Assembly: GCA_009377575.1 (NCBI GenBank)
Contig: WHTU01000001.1
Span: 124,001-188,000, forward strand
Length of the DNA stretch: 64,000 bases
Origin: Nitrososphaeraceae archaeon
GTDB lineage: Archaea; Thermoproteota; Nitrososphaeria; Nitrososphaerales; Nitrososphaeraceae
Reading direction: 5' to 3'
Position numbers and translations under genes: made by a program. Below, one piece after another: positions 17,489 to 26,633 of the stretch (its first letter is position 1; each line of letters opens with the position of its first letter). Under the pieces are notes generated by a model. The model was not told the origin of the DNA and did not search any database. It saw only the letters and a list, made by a program, of their open reading frames with translations.

Positions 17489-18541
17489 CTAATTTTCCAA
17501 TATCGGCTCCCGTCCCTTGAAATGTTGCCTTACTGGCTCAATTATTTTATTTAAATAGTTAGAAACAGCTCGTTTAAGGTCAGCTGGATGAAGAAGTCGG
17601 TTCTCGAAATCAATTGCTAGTTGAGCGTAATTGTTGTAGGATATCGTTCCTCCATATTTGGATGCCCTTTCTACTTCGAATTCGGAAAACTCATGAAGAA
17701 TGATGTATCTAACCAACTCTACTATTGGGTTATTCTTGGAAACCCCAGCTGGACAGTAAGCCATTCCAATCTTGCGGTTGATGGTGTGCTCGTCGTCGTG
17801 AACAAGTATGCTACTCCCTGGGTTGCTCTTACTCATTTTGCTTCCCAACTTCCTGTTCCCAGGGGTTGAACTAGACATTTCCAACTGGCACGGTTCAGAC
17901 AATCCTGGAAGCAAATGATGGTGAACCGCAACGGGCATCTTCCAACCTAATTTTGGAAAGATTTCCCGTGTTAACATGTGTATTTTCCTTTGATCCATTC
18001 CTGCATGAACGATGTCTGATCCTAGTGATCTTATATCAATCGACTGCATAGAGGGATAAAGCAATTGGGAAAAATCTAGGCTGTCTCTTTTAGTCCTTCC
18101 CATGATTGTAAGTGATCTCATAGTCCTCGCAAGAGTCAGGTGTTTACCAAATAGGATTAGGTCGTTCCAATATTCATAGCCTCTTTCTCGATACATATTG
18201 CTCCCTAGTACAATGTTGACGCCAGGACAGACGAGCTGGAATGCTTCAGCATAATAGTCTGAGAGATGGCTTATCTTACTCCAGTCTCCTCCGAGCTTGT
18301 TATTGATATATGTATGCCAATCGGCTAGAAATAGAGTACAGTTGACGCCAGCTTTGATAAAGTCATTAATCTTAAATCCTGTGAGTATTAGACTGCCAAG
18401 ATGTAATAATCCTGAAATCTCTATGCCAATGTAATGCTTAGGAACAGAGACGTTAAGAAATAGGTTATATAGTTCATCCTTTGTAACGATCTCCTCTGTA
18501 GGCTCTCTGGTAACAAGACTAAGCCGTTCTTCGAGATCCAT
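17489..18541 (-). CDS. tyrS: Tyrosyl-tRNA synthetase (archaeal type)
   Basis: Class Ic synthetase of about 350 aa. The start MDLEERLSLVTREPTEEIVT is the standard archaeal TyrRS N-terminus; this supports ATG 18541 over the TTG at 18556. The HIGH-equivalent is HLGS in SGLLHLGSLILTG, and the KMSKS loop is intact (GSKMSKSNPGSS). The catalytic core has the Tyr-pocket region SDIVHAGMDQRKIHML. It is divergent from the methyltransferase gene at 18684. Confidence 0.93.
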   Translation of the reverse strand: MDLEERLSLVTREPTEEIVTKDELYNLFLNVSVPKHYIGIEISGLLHLGSLILTGFKINDFIKAGVNCTLFLADWHTYINNKLGGDWSKISHLSDYYAEAFQLVCPGVNIVLGSNMYRERGYEYWNDLILFGKHLTLARTMRSLTIMGRTKRDSLDFSQLLYPSMQSIDIRSLGSDIVHAGMDQRKIHMLTREIFPKLGWKMPVAVHHHLLPGLSEPCQLEMSSSTPGNRKLGSKMSKSNPGSSILVHDDEHTINRKIGMAYCPAGVSKNNPIVELVRYIILHEFSEFEVERASKYGGTISYNNYAQLAIDFENRLLHPADLKRAVSNYLNKIIEPVRQHFKGREPILEN

Positions 18542-18683
18542 GTAGATAGGTGGCAAATCTCGAATGCCTTATTAACATCTTGCGTTATACTTTGCAAATT
18601 ATCAGGCTCGCGAAGCCTCGATCGGCAGCCAGTATCTTAACCTTAATATTGAGATTTCCGTGGATATTTCTAATCTGTGAGAG

Positions 18684-19511
18684 GTGCTCATGGTGCCCTA
18701 CAATGAAGAACAGATTCGTGACGCGATGCAATCTTTAGCAAATTTCAGATCAAGGGCTATTTCCCCGTACCATGAGAGATTCAGCTTCCCATTCTTTAGC
18801 GGATCTTTTTTCGTCTATCGTAAGATTGATGTGAAACGGATTGTTACAATAGCCAAGACAGTTGCACAGAATCCTTTATACTTAGACGTCGGATGTGGCT
18901 ACGGTGAATTTCTTAGGAAGATAAGGTATTACATTCCGGACGCCCTAGGCATGGAATTAGACCCAAAGATTTTCTATTGCAAGGGAATGTCTGTTCCTTC
19001 ATACATCAAGATCTGGGATCCAAAGTGGGGGTTGGACCATGATTTTGATATTGTCTTTATAGGCTGGATGGAGCCAGGCACAGATTTCAGAGATGAAATT
19101 TCAAAACATACACGGGTGATAGTTACCACGTTGGACCAAGGTTTGAGTTTAGCAGCCGAGTACGAGGCCCACGGCTTCGAACGGGTAGCATGGTGGAGAT
19201 CTCCGTCGTGGGAAGATGTAAACACCGAGATAATGAATAGATACTATACACAGATTTCGAATAAGGGATTAGAAAGACTGATCAGCCTCAGGGGTGCTCA
19301 CAATCTTTGGTACATCTACAGCAGAGATAAAGTCATTTCCGAGAAGATAAAACGAAATCTAGCTATAGCAGCTAACGGGGAACGATCTGATTTGAATGAA
19401 ACATATGACTATGAGGGGGTACTAGATGAATGCGGTTTTGGTTACCTTCAAGAATTGTCCACATTGAGCAGTGGCTCGCGTGAAAAACTTTGGGAAATTA
19501 GATATAGCTAA
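18684..19511 (+). CDS. Putative SAM-dependent methyltransferase
   Basis: 275 aa. The Rossmann-like motif I LYLDVGCGYGEFLRKI (near residue 65) and the acidic end of strand 2 (GMELDP) mark a class I methyltransferase. The rest is diverged: the region after IVFIGWMEPGTDFRDEI has no catalytic signature I can name, and the C-terminal 90 residues look like a separate helical domain. The substrate is unknown. ATG 18684 or ATG 18690 could be used. Confidence 0.75.
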   Translation: MLMVPYNEEQIRDAMQSLANFRSRAISPYHERFSFPFFSGSFFVYRKIDVKRIVTIAKTVAQNPLYLDVGCGYGEFLRKIRYYIPDALGMELDPKIFYCKGMSVPSYIKIWDPKWGLDHDFDIVFIGWMEPGTDFRDEISKHTRVIVTTLDQGLSLAAEYEAHGFERVAWWRSPSWEDVNTEIMNRYYTQISNKGLERLISLRGAHNLWYIYSRDKVISEKIKRNLAIAANGERSDLNETYDYEGVLDECGFGYLQELSTLSSGSREKLWEIRYS

Positions 19512-19560
19512 GGCTCTACATGGGTCATTTTGGCCATAAATGCTTGAGCCAAAATGAAAG

Positions 19561-19570
19561 ACTTAAAAAT
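19561..19570 (+). promoter_or_regulatory. TATA-like box for the beta-CASP RNase gene
   Basis: ACTTAAAAAT is 24-33 nt upstream of TTG 19594, consistent with a leaderless mRNA starting at this TTG. Confidence 0.55.
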
Positions 19571-19593
19571 TCAACCTGCCGAAGCTAACCCAG

Positions 19594-20862
19594 TTGAAAG
19601 TAACAGTTCTGGGCGCAGCAAAAGAGGTAGGAAGATCAGGTTTCCTGGTTGACGCAGGACACAAGAAAATCCTGATGGATTATGGTGTGCTCCTTAAGAG
19701 AGATCGAGAACCAGCTTTTCCTCTCCATGTTAAGCCAAAAGAAATTGATGCAGTTATCCTTACTCATGCGCATTTGGACCATTCTGGTTTTGTGCCTTCC
19801 TTATTTCTATCGGATATCATAGGACTCCAGGCACTTGGCACTCCCCCGACCTTTGATTTGTCTTACCTCCTAATAGAAGATATGATAAAGATTTCAGGAT
19901 TCTACTTACCATTCGAATATTTGGATGTTATGAATATGAAAAACCATTCTAGAGAATTAGCCTATCGTGAACCATATCTGCTGGACGGTGTACAGATTAA
20001 CCTATTCGAATCAGGACATGTTTTAGGTGGAGCAACTATAACAGTATCGCATGAAAACAAGACAATTTTTTATACCGGTGACATAAACACGAGAGGCTCG
20101 AAATTGCTGAGACCGGCAGACCTTAACATCGGCGAAATCGATCTCATGATCATCGAAAGTACTTATTCCCAGTCTGAACAGACCCCCAGAGAGCAATCAG
20201 AACACGATTTATTGAGCTTCGCAAATCAGATAATAGAGGATAAGGGGACAGTTTTTATTCCTGCCTTCTCGGTCGAACGAGCTCAAGAAATAGCATGTGT
20301 CCTACAGGCGCACAAATTTCCTCACAGGGTGGTGATGGATGGGATGGCTTTAAAGGCCAATGAAATAATGCTGAGACACCCTTCCTTTTTGAGGGATCCA
20401 GATACCTTTAAAGAGGCTATAACCCAGGCTGAATGGATAAAAGGCTGGAATCGGAGGAAGAAAGTTGTGAATGAACCGTGCGTAATCATTTCACCTGCTG
20501 GAATGTTAGTTGGTGGATCGGCAGTGCACTATCTGCAGGAACTATCAAAGAGCGACAAGAATGGTATTGCTATTGTATCATATCAAGGGGAAGGGACTCC
20601 TGGGCGAATGTTACTAGAGAGAGGGGTTTCCAGTTTTCAAGGGAAATTGACTAAATGCCATGCAGCCGTTAGGCAGTTTGACTTTTCCGGCCATAACAGC
20701 AGAGCGGAATTGTTTGAAATTCTGAATACCGTTAAAGGATCTCCAGAGGTACTGACGGTACATGGAGATGGAAAGGCTTGTACTGATTTCGCGCGTGAAA
20801 TTCAAGAAAAATACGGTTTCAAAGCTCATGCGCCCGAAGCTGGAGAGACAGTACAGGTGTAA
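19594..20862 (+). CDS. Beta-CASP metallo-beta-lactamase RNase (CPSF-like, no KH domains)
   Basis: 422-aa RNA-processing nuclease. The metal-binding motif THAHLDHSG is complete, with later ligands in FESGHVLGGATI and FYTGDINTRG. The beta-CASP insertion follows (SFSVERAQEI-like FIPAFSVERAQEIACVL), and the motif C region has VHGDGKACTDFA. The N-terminal KH domains of aCPSF1 are absent, so this is the shorter aCPSF2-like type, implicated in 3'-end processing or decay. The start TTG is supported by its TATA spacing. Confidence 0.92.
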   Translation: MKVTVLGAAKEVGRSGFLVDAGHKKILMDYGVLLKRDREPAFPLHVKPKEIDAVILTHAHLDHSGFVPSLFLSDIIGLQALGTPPTFDLSYLLIEDMIKISGFYLPFEYLDVMNMKNHSRELAYREPYLLDGVQINLFESGHVLGGATITVSHENKTIFYTGDINTRGSKLLRPADLNIGEIDLMIIESTYSQSEQTPREQSEHDLLSFANQIIEDKGTVFIPAFSVERAQEIACVLQAHKFPHRVVMDGMALKANEIMLRHPSFLRDPDTFKEAITQAEWIKGWNRRKKVVNEPCVIISPAGMLVGGSAVHYLQELSKSDKNGIAIVSYQGEGTPGRMLLERGVSSFQGKLTKCHAAVRQFDFSGHNSRAELFEILNTVKGSPEVLTVHGDGKACTDFAREIQEKYGFKAHAPEAGETVQV

Positions 20863-20970
20863 AAACAGAAGGATCATCTTTACTACAAAGTTTGACAGAC
20901 CACAGGTGTCATATCCTTGAAATATTGAGTTCTTATAGGCACTTTGGTAGCGTGAAATCAAATGTCAAGA

Positions 20971-20993
20971 AGCAAAAAGCCTTTTTTTGTTGC
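20971..20993 (+). terminator. Possible terminator between convergent genes
   Basis: AAAAAGCCTTTTTTT forms an A-run/T-run dyad with a 7-T tract. It sits between the convergent RNase and aminotransferase genes. A T-tract is the main archaeal termination signal. Confidence 0.4.
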
Positions 20994-21041
20994 GATTTGC
21001 CCATATTGGCAACATTCTGATTCTCATCTGGCAAATACAAT

Positions 21042-22214
21042 TCAGTTAGTAGAGGCAACAAATCCTTCTAGTCTGTCCATAGCCTTGTCAAGTACTTCCT
21101 CGTCGGGAAGATATACTAGCCTGAAATGATTCGACCCATAGGCCTTACCAAATCCGGAACCATAGACGCTGATAACACCGGTTTTACTTAAGAAGTCCAA
21201 AACAAAACTCTTGTCATCCCTCCACCTAGGGACCAGATCAAGCTTGGGAAATACGTAAAATGCCCCTCTCGGAGCCGAACAGGAAATACCATCGATAGCG
21301 TTCAATCGCTTCACTATGAAATCGCGTCTTCTACGCAATTGTTCAACCATAACGCGAATGTGATCTTGAGGTCCGCGCAAAGCCTGTACAGCAGCTATCT
21401 GGACAGGCAGGTTGGAAGATATTCTTACTCTTGCTAACTTCGGAAGATTTTCTCGTAACTCGTTGAGCTTTTCTGTATTACTGTTCATGCAAACATAGCC
21501 ACACCTCCAACCGGTCATCAAGTATGCTTTTGAAAAGCCATTAAGCAGTACTACCGGAACGTCTGATGCAACTTTCCCTATGCCAGTGAAGGACTCTTCA
21601 AATACAATCTTGTCATAAATCTCGTCACATATAAAATAAAGATCATGTTCGGCTGCTACGTCAATAAGCTTTTTGAGGCTCTTCGCATCAAACAACTCTC
21701 CCGTGGGGTTGTTTGGACTTATTATACATAGGGCTATGCTTCTAGGCGTGATCTTCGAAACTAGATCTTCAATATCTGGAGTTCCATCAGGAAAGATTCT
21801 AAATTCAACTGGTATTCCGCCATAAAACCTAGTATATGAAGAATATGGAGGATAATATGGTCCAGGCATCAGTACTTCAGAGTTTGAGTCAACGATTGAA
21901 GCAAGCACCATGTCAAGGCCCTCTGAAACTCCATTAGTAACTAATACATCGTCTTCGGTAGTGCAAAAGCCCTTCGAACGTTCCTTCTCGACGATTGCTT
22001 GCCTTAGCTCGAGTAAGCCTTCAGATTCAGCATAGTAGTTATTGTCATACTTCACGGCTTCTATTAGTGCGTTTTTGATATGGTCTGGTGTCCTAAATCC
22101 AAACTTCACTGGGTCTCCTATGTTGAGGTAGATCAGTTCTTTACCTCGTTTCTCGTATTCCCTAGCCTGCAGCATGATATCCCTGATAGCATATTCTACG
22201 CCGCTGGTCCTCAT
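21042..22214 (-). CDS. Pyridoxal-phosphate aminotransferase, class I/II (AlaT/AspC-like)
   Basis: About 390 aa. Motifs include the N-terminal YLNIGDPVKFGFRTPDHI, the PLP-contact region IISPNNPTGELFD, the aspartate in FICDEIYDKIVF, and the Schiff-base lysine in LLNGFSKAYLMTGWRCGY. This sequence style is closest to archaeal alanine aminotransferases. The open frame reaches 22277, but MRTSGVEYAIRD at 22214 is the usual family start; the extra 21 residues are hydrophobic and probably untranslated. Confidence 0.88.
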   Translation of the reverse strand: MRTSGVEYAIRDIMLQAREYEKRGKELIYLNIGDPVKFGFRTPDHIKNALIEAVKYDNNYYAESEGLLELRQAIVEKERSKGFCTTEDDVLVTNGVSEGLDMVLASIVDSNSEVLMPGPYYPPYSSYTRFYGGIPVEFRIFPDGTPDIEDLVSKITPRSIALCIISPNNPTGELFDAKSLKKLIDVAAEHDLYFICDEIYDKIVFEESFTGIGKVASDVPVVLLNGFSKAYLMTGWRCGYVCMNSNTEKLNELRENLPKLARVRISSNLPVQIAAVQALRGPQDHIRVMVEQLRRRRDFIVKRLNAIDGISCSAPRGAFYVFPKLDLVPRWRDDKSFVLDFLSKTGVISVYGSGFGKAYGSNHFRLVYLPDEEVLDKAMDRLEGFVASTN

Positions 22215-22380
22215 CGAAATCTTCAAGCTACCAATGTACCTGTAAATTGACCAAAATAAAATGTTATTTATTAACAATTAGCGGTCTTTTTCAGTAGACA
22301 GCTGGTTCTTTATCAACGGGATCGGAATATCAGACGCGTCTATACTTTTTATGTAACCCTCTGATCATTAAGCATTACTA

Positions 22381-22455
22381 GGGTCCGTAGCGTAGTCAGG
22401 ATATCGCAGCGGTCTTCGGAACCGCAGATCGAGGGATCGAAGCCCTCCGGATCCG
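22381..22455 (+). tRNA. tRNA-Arg (anticodon UCG)
   Basis: 75 nt without intron. Acceptor GGGTCCG/CGGATCC, anticodon stem GCGGT/ACCGC around loop C-T-TCG-G-A, and T-arm GAGGG-ATCGAAG-CCCTC. No CCA is encoded. The T-arm is identical to that of the tRNA-Arg at 2668. Confidence 0.95.
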
Positions 22456-22862
22456 TTGTGTCTCAACAAAAACCTTTTGATAATGAAGCTCGACTTTAAA
22501 GAAGTATAAAAATATTTATTACTTCTGCAAGTATCCATCGAGGTTCAAATGATTCCTTCCACGGACTAATAATCAACTAATATTCCATTTATTCCCAAGG
22601 AGGTTCCAATTGCAAGTTGGCATAATTGCCTATTTTCCCATAACTAAATATTCGAAACGCCGGCTAAGGCTTCGATTTGCAAAAAAATGATTTTCCCATT
22701 ATTTCTTCCTGGCGTTAATGTTCTAGATGTCCTTTGAAGAATACCCTGTCAGGTTGAATTCCACTCCTGAATTTACCAAGGCTGTGATGTGTGAGATACG
22801 AGAATGCGATCAATAGATAAATATCAAACCTGGATAGTTCATATTAACCGTGTTTTAAGGGA
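22456..22862. other. 407-nt intergenic stretch between two tRNA genes
   Basis: AT-rich with no ORF I can support and no clear RNA fold. It holds a TATA-like AGTATAAAAATATTTATT near 22503-22520. Confidence 0.5.
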
Positions 22863-22936
22863 GGGGTCGTTGTCTAGCATGGTATGATGCCAGCCTCGGG
22901 CGCTGGAGTTCGCCGGTTCGAATCCGGCCGACCCCA
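22863..22936 (+). tRNA. tRNA-Pro (anticodon CGG)
   Basis: 74 nt without intron. Acceptor GGGGTCG/CGACCCC with discriminator A, anticodon stem CCAGC/GCTGG around C-T-CGG-G-C, and T-arm CCGG-TTCGAAT-CCGG. No CCA is encoded. Confidence 0.95.
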
Positions 22937-23057
22937 TCGAGCAAAGTAAACTGTCTAGGGATTAAAAACGCTAAAGTTCTTTCCACTCATTGGAGCTCCA
23001 ACAATGGTTAACAAATTAGACTCAACCGTAAACATGAATTACTTAGCAACTTCTAGA

Positions 23058-23065
23058 TTTAAATA
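23058..23065 (+). promoter_or_regulatory. TATA box for the Alba gene
   Basis: TTTAAATA is 24-31 nt upstream of ATG 23089, the ideal archaeal box and spacing for a leaderless mRNA. It supports this ATG. Confidence 0.7.
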
Positions 23066-23088
23066 TCCTCTTATGTGTATCACATTTG

Positions 23089-23409
23089 ATGTCTGACACA
23101 CAACCACAACCGAATCAACAAGTGTATAGAGAAGGACCTCGGGACGCGATATACATTGGGAAGAAGCCGTTAATGGCATATGTAACCTCAACTCTCATAC
23201 AATTGGCTAATCAGCCAAAAGTAACCATTAAGGCTAGAGGATTAAGTATAGGAAGAGCAGTTGATGTATCGCAAATCATTCTAAAAAGAATGGAAAACGC
23301 AGGATATACAATAGGCGAGGTAAGAATTGGATCAGAGACCGTGCAGTCGGAGGACGGGAGAACTAGAAACGTGTCAACAATAGAGATTGAAGTAAATAGA
23401 GCCTCTTAA
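23089..23409 (+). CDS. albA: Chromatin protein Alba
   Basis: 106-aa nucleic-acid-binding protein that compacts DNA and binds RNA. After a Gln/Pro-rich N-terminus, the Alba fold runs from AIYIGKKPLMAYVTSTLIQ (with the conserved GKKP-type lysine loop) through TIKARGLSIGRAVDVSQII to EIEVNRAS. ATG 23089 is chosen over TTG 23086 by TATA spacing. The nucleotidyltransferase follows 14 nt downstream. Confidence 0.96.
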   Translation: MSDTQPQPNQQVYREGPRDAIYIGKKPLMAYVTSTLIQLANQPKVTIKARGLSIGRAVDVSQIILKRMENAGYTIGEVRIGSETVQSEDGRTRNVSTIEIEVNRAS

Positions 23410-23423
23410 TCTCTCCGTTATTT

Positions 23424-24086
23424 TTGTTGCTTTTTCCACTATCCTTAAAGGCTTTGTCTAAGAATGCTGCGATTTTTCTTGCGCATCTTAACCCAGTAAC
23501 AAAATCACATTCTAACATAATTTCCCGCTTAAGTAAGGACTATCAAGTGTATCTATATCCAGTCAGATTTGTTAACAAAAGGCGAGAATTAAACACTAGG
23601 AGTTTCCCTTTCAGTTTTGAGACTAGGAAGTCCATGGTAGAGGAATTATTTGGAGACTCGGTGAAGATAGTTTCTGCATATACGTTTCGTGCTCCATTTT
23701 TGAGGTATCTACCTCCACTAATCTCTCCCTACTCATGGACCATGAGAAAGGAGATTTTGGGAAGCATTGTAGAGAATGATTTCTTCTCGTACACTGGCGA
23801 TAGAGCCGAATCTTGGATGCTTAAGATACATGGATTAAAACCCATGCTAAGTAAGAGGTTAGAAATTTCTGGTACGTTTGTGCGAGACCTTCTATACAGG
23901 GATGCAAGAAACCATCTTGAAATGAAAAATAATGGAGAAGGGCCTTGGCATCATTATGTGCCTCCTCAGGTCGTTGAGATTATTTATAAAAATTGGGCTG
24001 TAATTGAAGAGTTTGCTGATGCTGACGACAGGACAGTAAAACTTTTCGGGATGAAATTCCCCCAGGAAGGACTTCTATCCTCATAG
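23424..24086 (+). CDS. Nucleotidyltransferase of the NMN/cytidylyltransferase-like superfamily
   Basis: 220 aa. The N-terminal FLAHLNPVTKSHSNII corresponds to the (H/T)xGH motif region, here HLNPVTKSH. The C-terminal LEISGTFVRDLLYRD matches the ISxTxxR signature of this superfamily. The overall length resembles nicotinamide-nucleotide adenylyltransferase, but the first motif is diverged, so the substrate is uncertain. It probably shares a transcript with alba. The true start may lie a little downstream of 23424. Confidence 0.72.
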   Translation: MLLFPLSLKALSKNAAIFLAHLNPVTKSHSNIISRLSKDYQVYLYPVRFVNKRRELNTRSFPFSFETRKSMVEELFGDSVKIVSAYTFRAPFLRYLPPLISPYSWTMRKEILGSIVENDFFSYTGDRAESWMLKIHGLKPMLSKRLEISGTFVRDLLYRDARNHLEMKNNGEGPWHHYVPPQVVEIIYKNWAVIEEFADADDRTVKLFGMKFPQEGLLSS

Positions 24087-24122
24087 AACATATTTATATT
24101 AGACAGTAAGACGTTGCGTTGA

Positions 24123-25043
24123 ATGAAAACGAAAGGCGCAGAATTCATTTGGCTGGACGGAAAATTTGTAAAGTGGGAAGATGCAAAAGTACCCATTTTT
24201 ACACATGCGCTACATTATGGCACTGCAATCTTTGAGGGAATTCGTGCGTATTCGTCGAGGGACAACAAGCTGCATGTATTCAGACTTGCTGAGCACATGG
24301 AGAGACTTCACCGGTCCGCCCAAGTATATTGCATTAACGTAAATTACTCAGCCAAGGAACTTTGTGATGCTACGGTCGAATTATTGAGGAAGAACGATAT
24401 TAAGGAATCGTGTTACATTAGACCTCTTAATTTCGTAGGCTTACATGGAATAGATTTGAATGTGACGTTGGATTCTCCAACATATTGTGCAATAATTGTA
24501 TTTCCATTTGCGAGATATTTTAGTGAGCAAGGAATTAGGGTAGGTGTTTCGTCGTGGCGAAGAATAAATGATACTTCTATTCCTCCAATGGCGAAGGCAG
24601 CTGGTAACTATCTTAATTCTGTCCTTGCTACCCAAGAAAGTAAAAGACATGGATTTGAAGAATCTATTATGCTCGACCAGGAGGGTAACATTAGTGAGGC
24701 CCCTGGAGAAAATGTCTTTCTTGTGCGGGATCACTCGATCTACACACCTTACATAGGAAACTCGGCCCTTGAAGGAATTACACGAAATACTACATTTGAA
24801 ATTGCTGCCAATCTAGGGTATACTATTGTTGAAAGGCCAATCTCAAGAACGGAGCTCTACATGGCCGATGAACTTTTTTTGACGGGAACTGCGGCTGAAA
24901 TAGTTGGAATTCTAAGTGTGGATGGGCATCCTGTTGGCGATGGCAGGGAAGGACAAATTACTAGGCGCATTCGACAAGCGTACTCCAGGATTGTGACGGC
25001 AGAAGAACCTAGATTTTCAAGTTGGCTAACTAGTGTATGGTAG
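24123..25043 (+). CDS. ilvE: Branched-chain amino acid aminotransferase
   Basis: Class IV PLP aminotransferase (306 aa), the last step of Leu/Ile/Val synthesis. The sequence starts EFIWLDGKFVKWEDAKVPIF, has ALHYGTAIFEGIRAY, the catalytic lysine in PPMAKAAGNYLNSVLA, and the signature EAPGENVFLVRD followed by LEGITRNT. It overlaps the downstream oxidoreductase gene by 7 nt, indicating one operon. Confidence 0.95.
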   Translation: MKTKGAEFIWLDGKFVKWEDAKVPIFTHALHYGTAIFEGIRAYSSRDNKLHVFRLAEHMERLHRSAQVYCINVNYSAKELCDATVELLRKNDIKESCYIRPLNFVGLHGIDLNVTLDSPTYCAIIVFPFARYFSEQGIRVGVSSWRRINDTSIPPMAKAAGNYLNSVLATQESKRHGFEESIMLDQEGNISEAPGENVFLVRDHSIYTPYIGNSALEGITRNTTFEIAANLGYTIVERPISRTELYMADELFLTGTAAEIVGILSVDGHPVGDGREGQITRRIRQAYSRIVTAEEPRFSSWLTSVW

Positions 25044-26014
25044 CCTCAGAATATGCAAATCTACATGTAGCCGTTATAGGTGTAGGAGGATGGGGAAAGA
25101 ACCATGCAAGAGTCTTGAGCAATCTCGGAGCTTTAAGAGCCGTTTGTGATATGGACGTTAAACGTGGCACAGAAATATCGGAAAAGTACAACGTGAATTG
25201 CTACACGTCCCTAGATCAAATGCTAGAGGAGGAGCAGAATCTGGATGCTTGTTTCATATGCACTCCTACTAAGAGTCATTATAAGCTTGCAACTAGAATA
25301 ATCGATAAGGGAATCCATCTCTTCGTTGAGAAGCCATTATCGTTCTCTTCGAAGGAATGTGATAATCTTGTTGAATTGGCGCAGAATAAGAAAATAATCT
25401 TGACTGCAGGGTACATAGAAAGGTATAATCCTGTCGTTCAGGATGTCAAAAGGATAATCCAGAGCAAGAAATATGGAGATCCATTGATGATGGAATTTCA
25501 CAGAGAAAATAGAATGCCTGTACATATTACTGACGTTGGAATAATTTATGATACTTCGGTTCATGATATCGATACTGCAATGTATCTCTTTGACAGTAAA
25601 CCTATCGTTGTCTTTGCTCGGACAGGAAAAAAATTTCATTCCTTTGAGGATTTTGCTACTATAATGTTAGGTTTCGAGGATCAAAGAGTAGCTATTATCG
25701 CATCGAACTGGATCACACCTAAAAGAGTCCGAAGGTTTAGTGCCGTTTGCACTGATGGAATTATAACAGGGGATTTTATTAGTCAGGAAATCAGGATAGA
25801 TGATATGGACGCGACTACGATACCAAGAAGGGAATTTAAAGAACCTTTATCAGTTGAGATTACATCCTTCCTTGATGGAGTAGCGGGAACCCAAAATAGC
25901 GGTTGTCCACTAGTATCATCAATTGAGGCAACTCGTGTAACTAAAGTAGCTGAATCTGCAATTTTGTCTAGCAATACTGGTTCCCCTATATATTTGGACT
26001 TTAAAGGGAAGTAG
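25037..26014 (+). CDS. Gfo/Idh/MocA-family NAD(P)-dependent oxidoreductase
   Basis: 325 aa. The Rossmann motif VIGVGGWGKNHARVL is at the N-terminus and the family hallmark VEKPLS at about residue 97. The catalytic region TSVHDIDTAMYLF carries the HD pair typical of sugar or inositol dehydrogenases. The substrate is probably a sugar or sugar nucleotide. Its start overlaps the ilvE stop by 7 nt, and the Trm112-like gene follows 6 nt on. Confidence 0.88.
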   Translation: MVASEYANLHVAVIGVGGWGKNHARVLSNLGALRAVCDMDVKRGTEISEKYNVNCYTSLDQMLEEEQNLDACFICTPTKSHYKLATRIIDKGIHLFVEKPLSFSSKECDNLVELAQNKKIILTAGYIERYNPVVQDVKRIIQSKKYGDPLMMEFHRENRMPVHITDVGIIYDTSVHDIDTAMYLFDSKPIVVFARTGKKFHSFEDFATIMLGFEDQRVAIIASNWITPKRVRRFSAVCTDGIITGDFISQEIRIDDMDATTIPRREFKEPLSVEITSFLDGVAGTQNSGCPLVSSIEATRVTKVAESAILSSNTGSPIYLDFKGK

Positions 26015-26020
26015 GTTTTT

Positions 26021-26389
26021 ATGAGAAAATCATTACTAGAGATTTTGGCTTGTCCAATTGACAAGCACACCCCCCTTGAGCTTTTTGAAATCAATGTACA
26101 TTCGACTAATAAATTCTCCATAGATAAACAAGGCGAGAAAGAAATAACGCAGGATGAACCGACTTACAATCATACCTCTTATGACAATGTCATAGTCAAA
26201 GATGGTGTTCTGTTCTGCAGTCGGTGCTCAAGGTTCTTTCCGATAATAGATGAGATTCCTATCATGCTGCCCGATGAGCTTCGAGAGAGGGAAAAAGATC
26301 TGCAATTCCTACTAGAGTGGGAAACCAAGTTACCTAGCAAGATACTTGATCACGGTGTACCTTGGCATATTGATCGGAAAAATAGATGA
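26021..26389 (+). CDS. Trm112-like zinc-ribbon protein
   Basis: 122 aa. It starts KSLLEILACPIDKHTPLEL and has a second half with GVLFCSRCSRFFPIIDEIPIMLP, the classic Trm112/YcaR pattern. The first zinc knuckle has CPID, so one cysteine of the usual CPxC pair is replaced by Asp. In archaea such proteins activate tRNA and release-factor methyltransferases. A central insertion of about 40 residues (HSTNKFSIDKQGEKE...) is longer than in bacterial versions. Confidence 0.82.
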   Translation: MRKSLLEILACPIDKHTPLELFEINVHSTNKFSIDKQGEKEITQDEPTYNHTSYDNVIVKDGVLFCSRCSRFFPIIDEIPIMLPDELREREKDLQFLLEWETKLPSKILDHGVPWHIDRKNR

Positions 26390-26557
26390 AATAGAAAGTC
26401 AGAAGTAAAGATGTTCCGTTAATATGTCGGATGTTCAATGCTTGAGTGGGTCGCGCTCCGGATATTGGTCTTTCTCTTCCTGGGGCTCAATTGACTAGAA
26501 TGCATCCAAATCACAAAGTTTGGCTCGAGAGTTTGAAATCTAATTATTATTGGAAAT

Positions 26558-26585
26558 ATTCATGTTCCGCAAGTGGAACATGAAT
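26558..26585. terminator. Perfect 11-bp inverted repeat between convergent genes
   Basis: ATTCATGTTCC and GGAACATGAAT flank a 6-nt loop (GCAAGT). The hairpin lies between the stops of the convergent genes at 26389 and 26634. It could be a bidirectional terminator or mRNA-protecting hairpin; a protein-binding palindrome is the alternative. Confidence 0.6.
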
Positions 26586-26633
26586 TCTTTAGCGACTTTG
26601 GCCATGCATTTAGCAGGTGCGATCAGATTGTGC

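Noticed and set aside
22214-22277. Hydrophobic 21-residue N-terminal extension of the aminotransferase.
   Set aside because: Not seen in the family; MRTSGVEYAIRD is the usual start.
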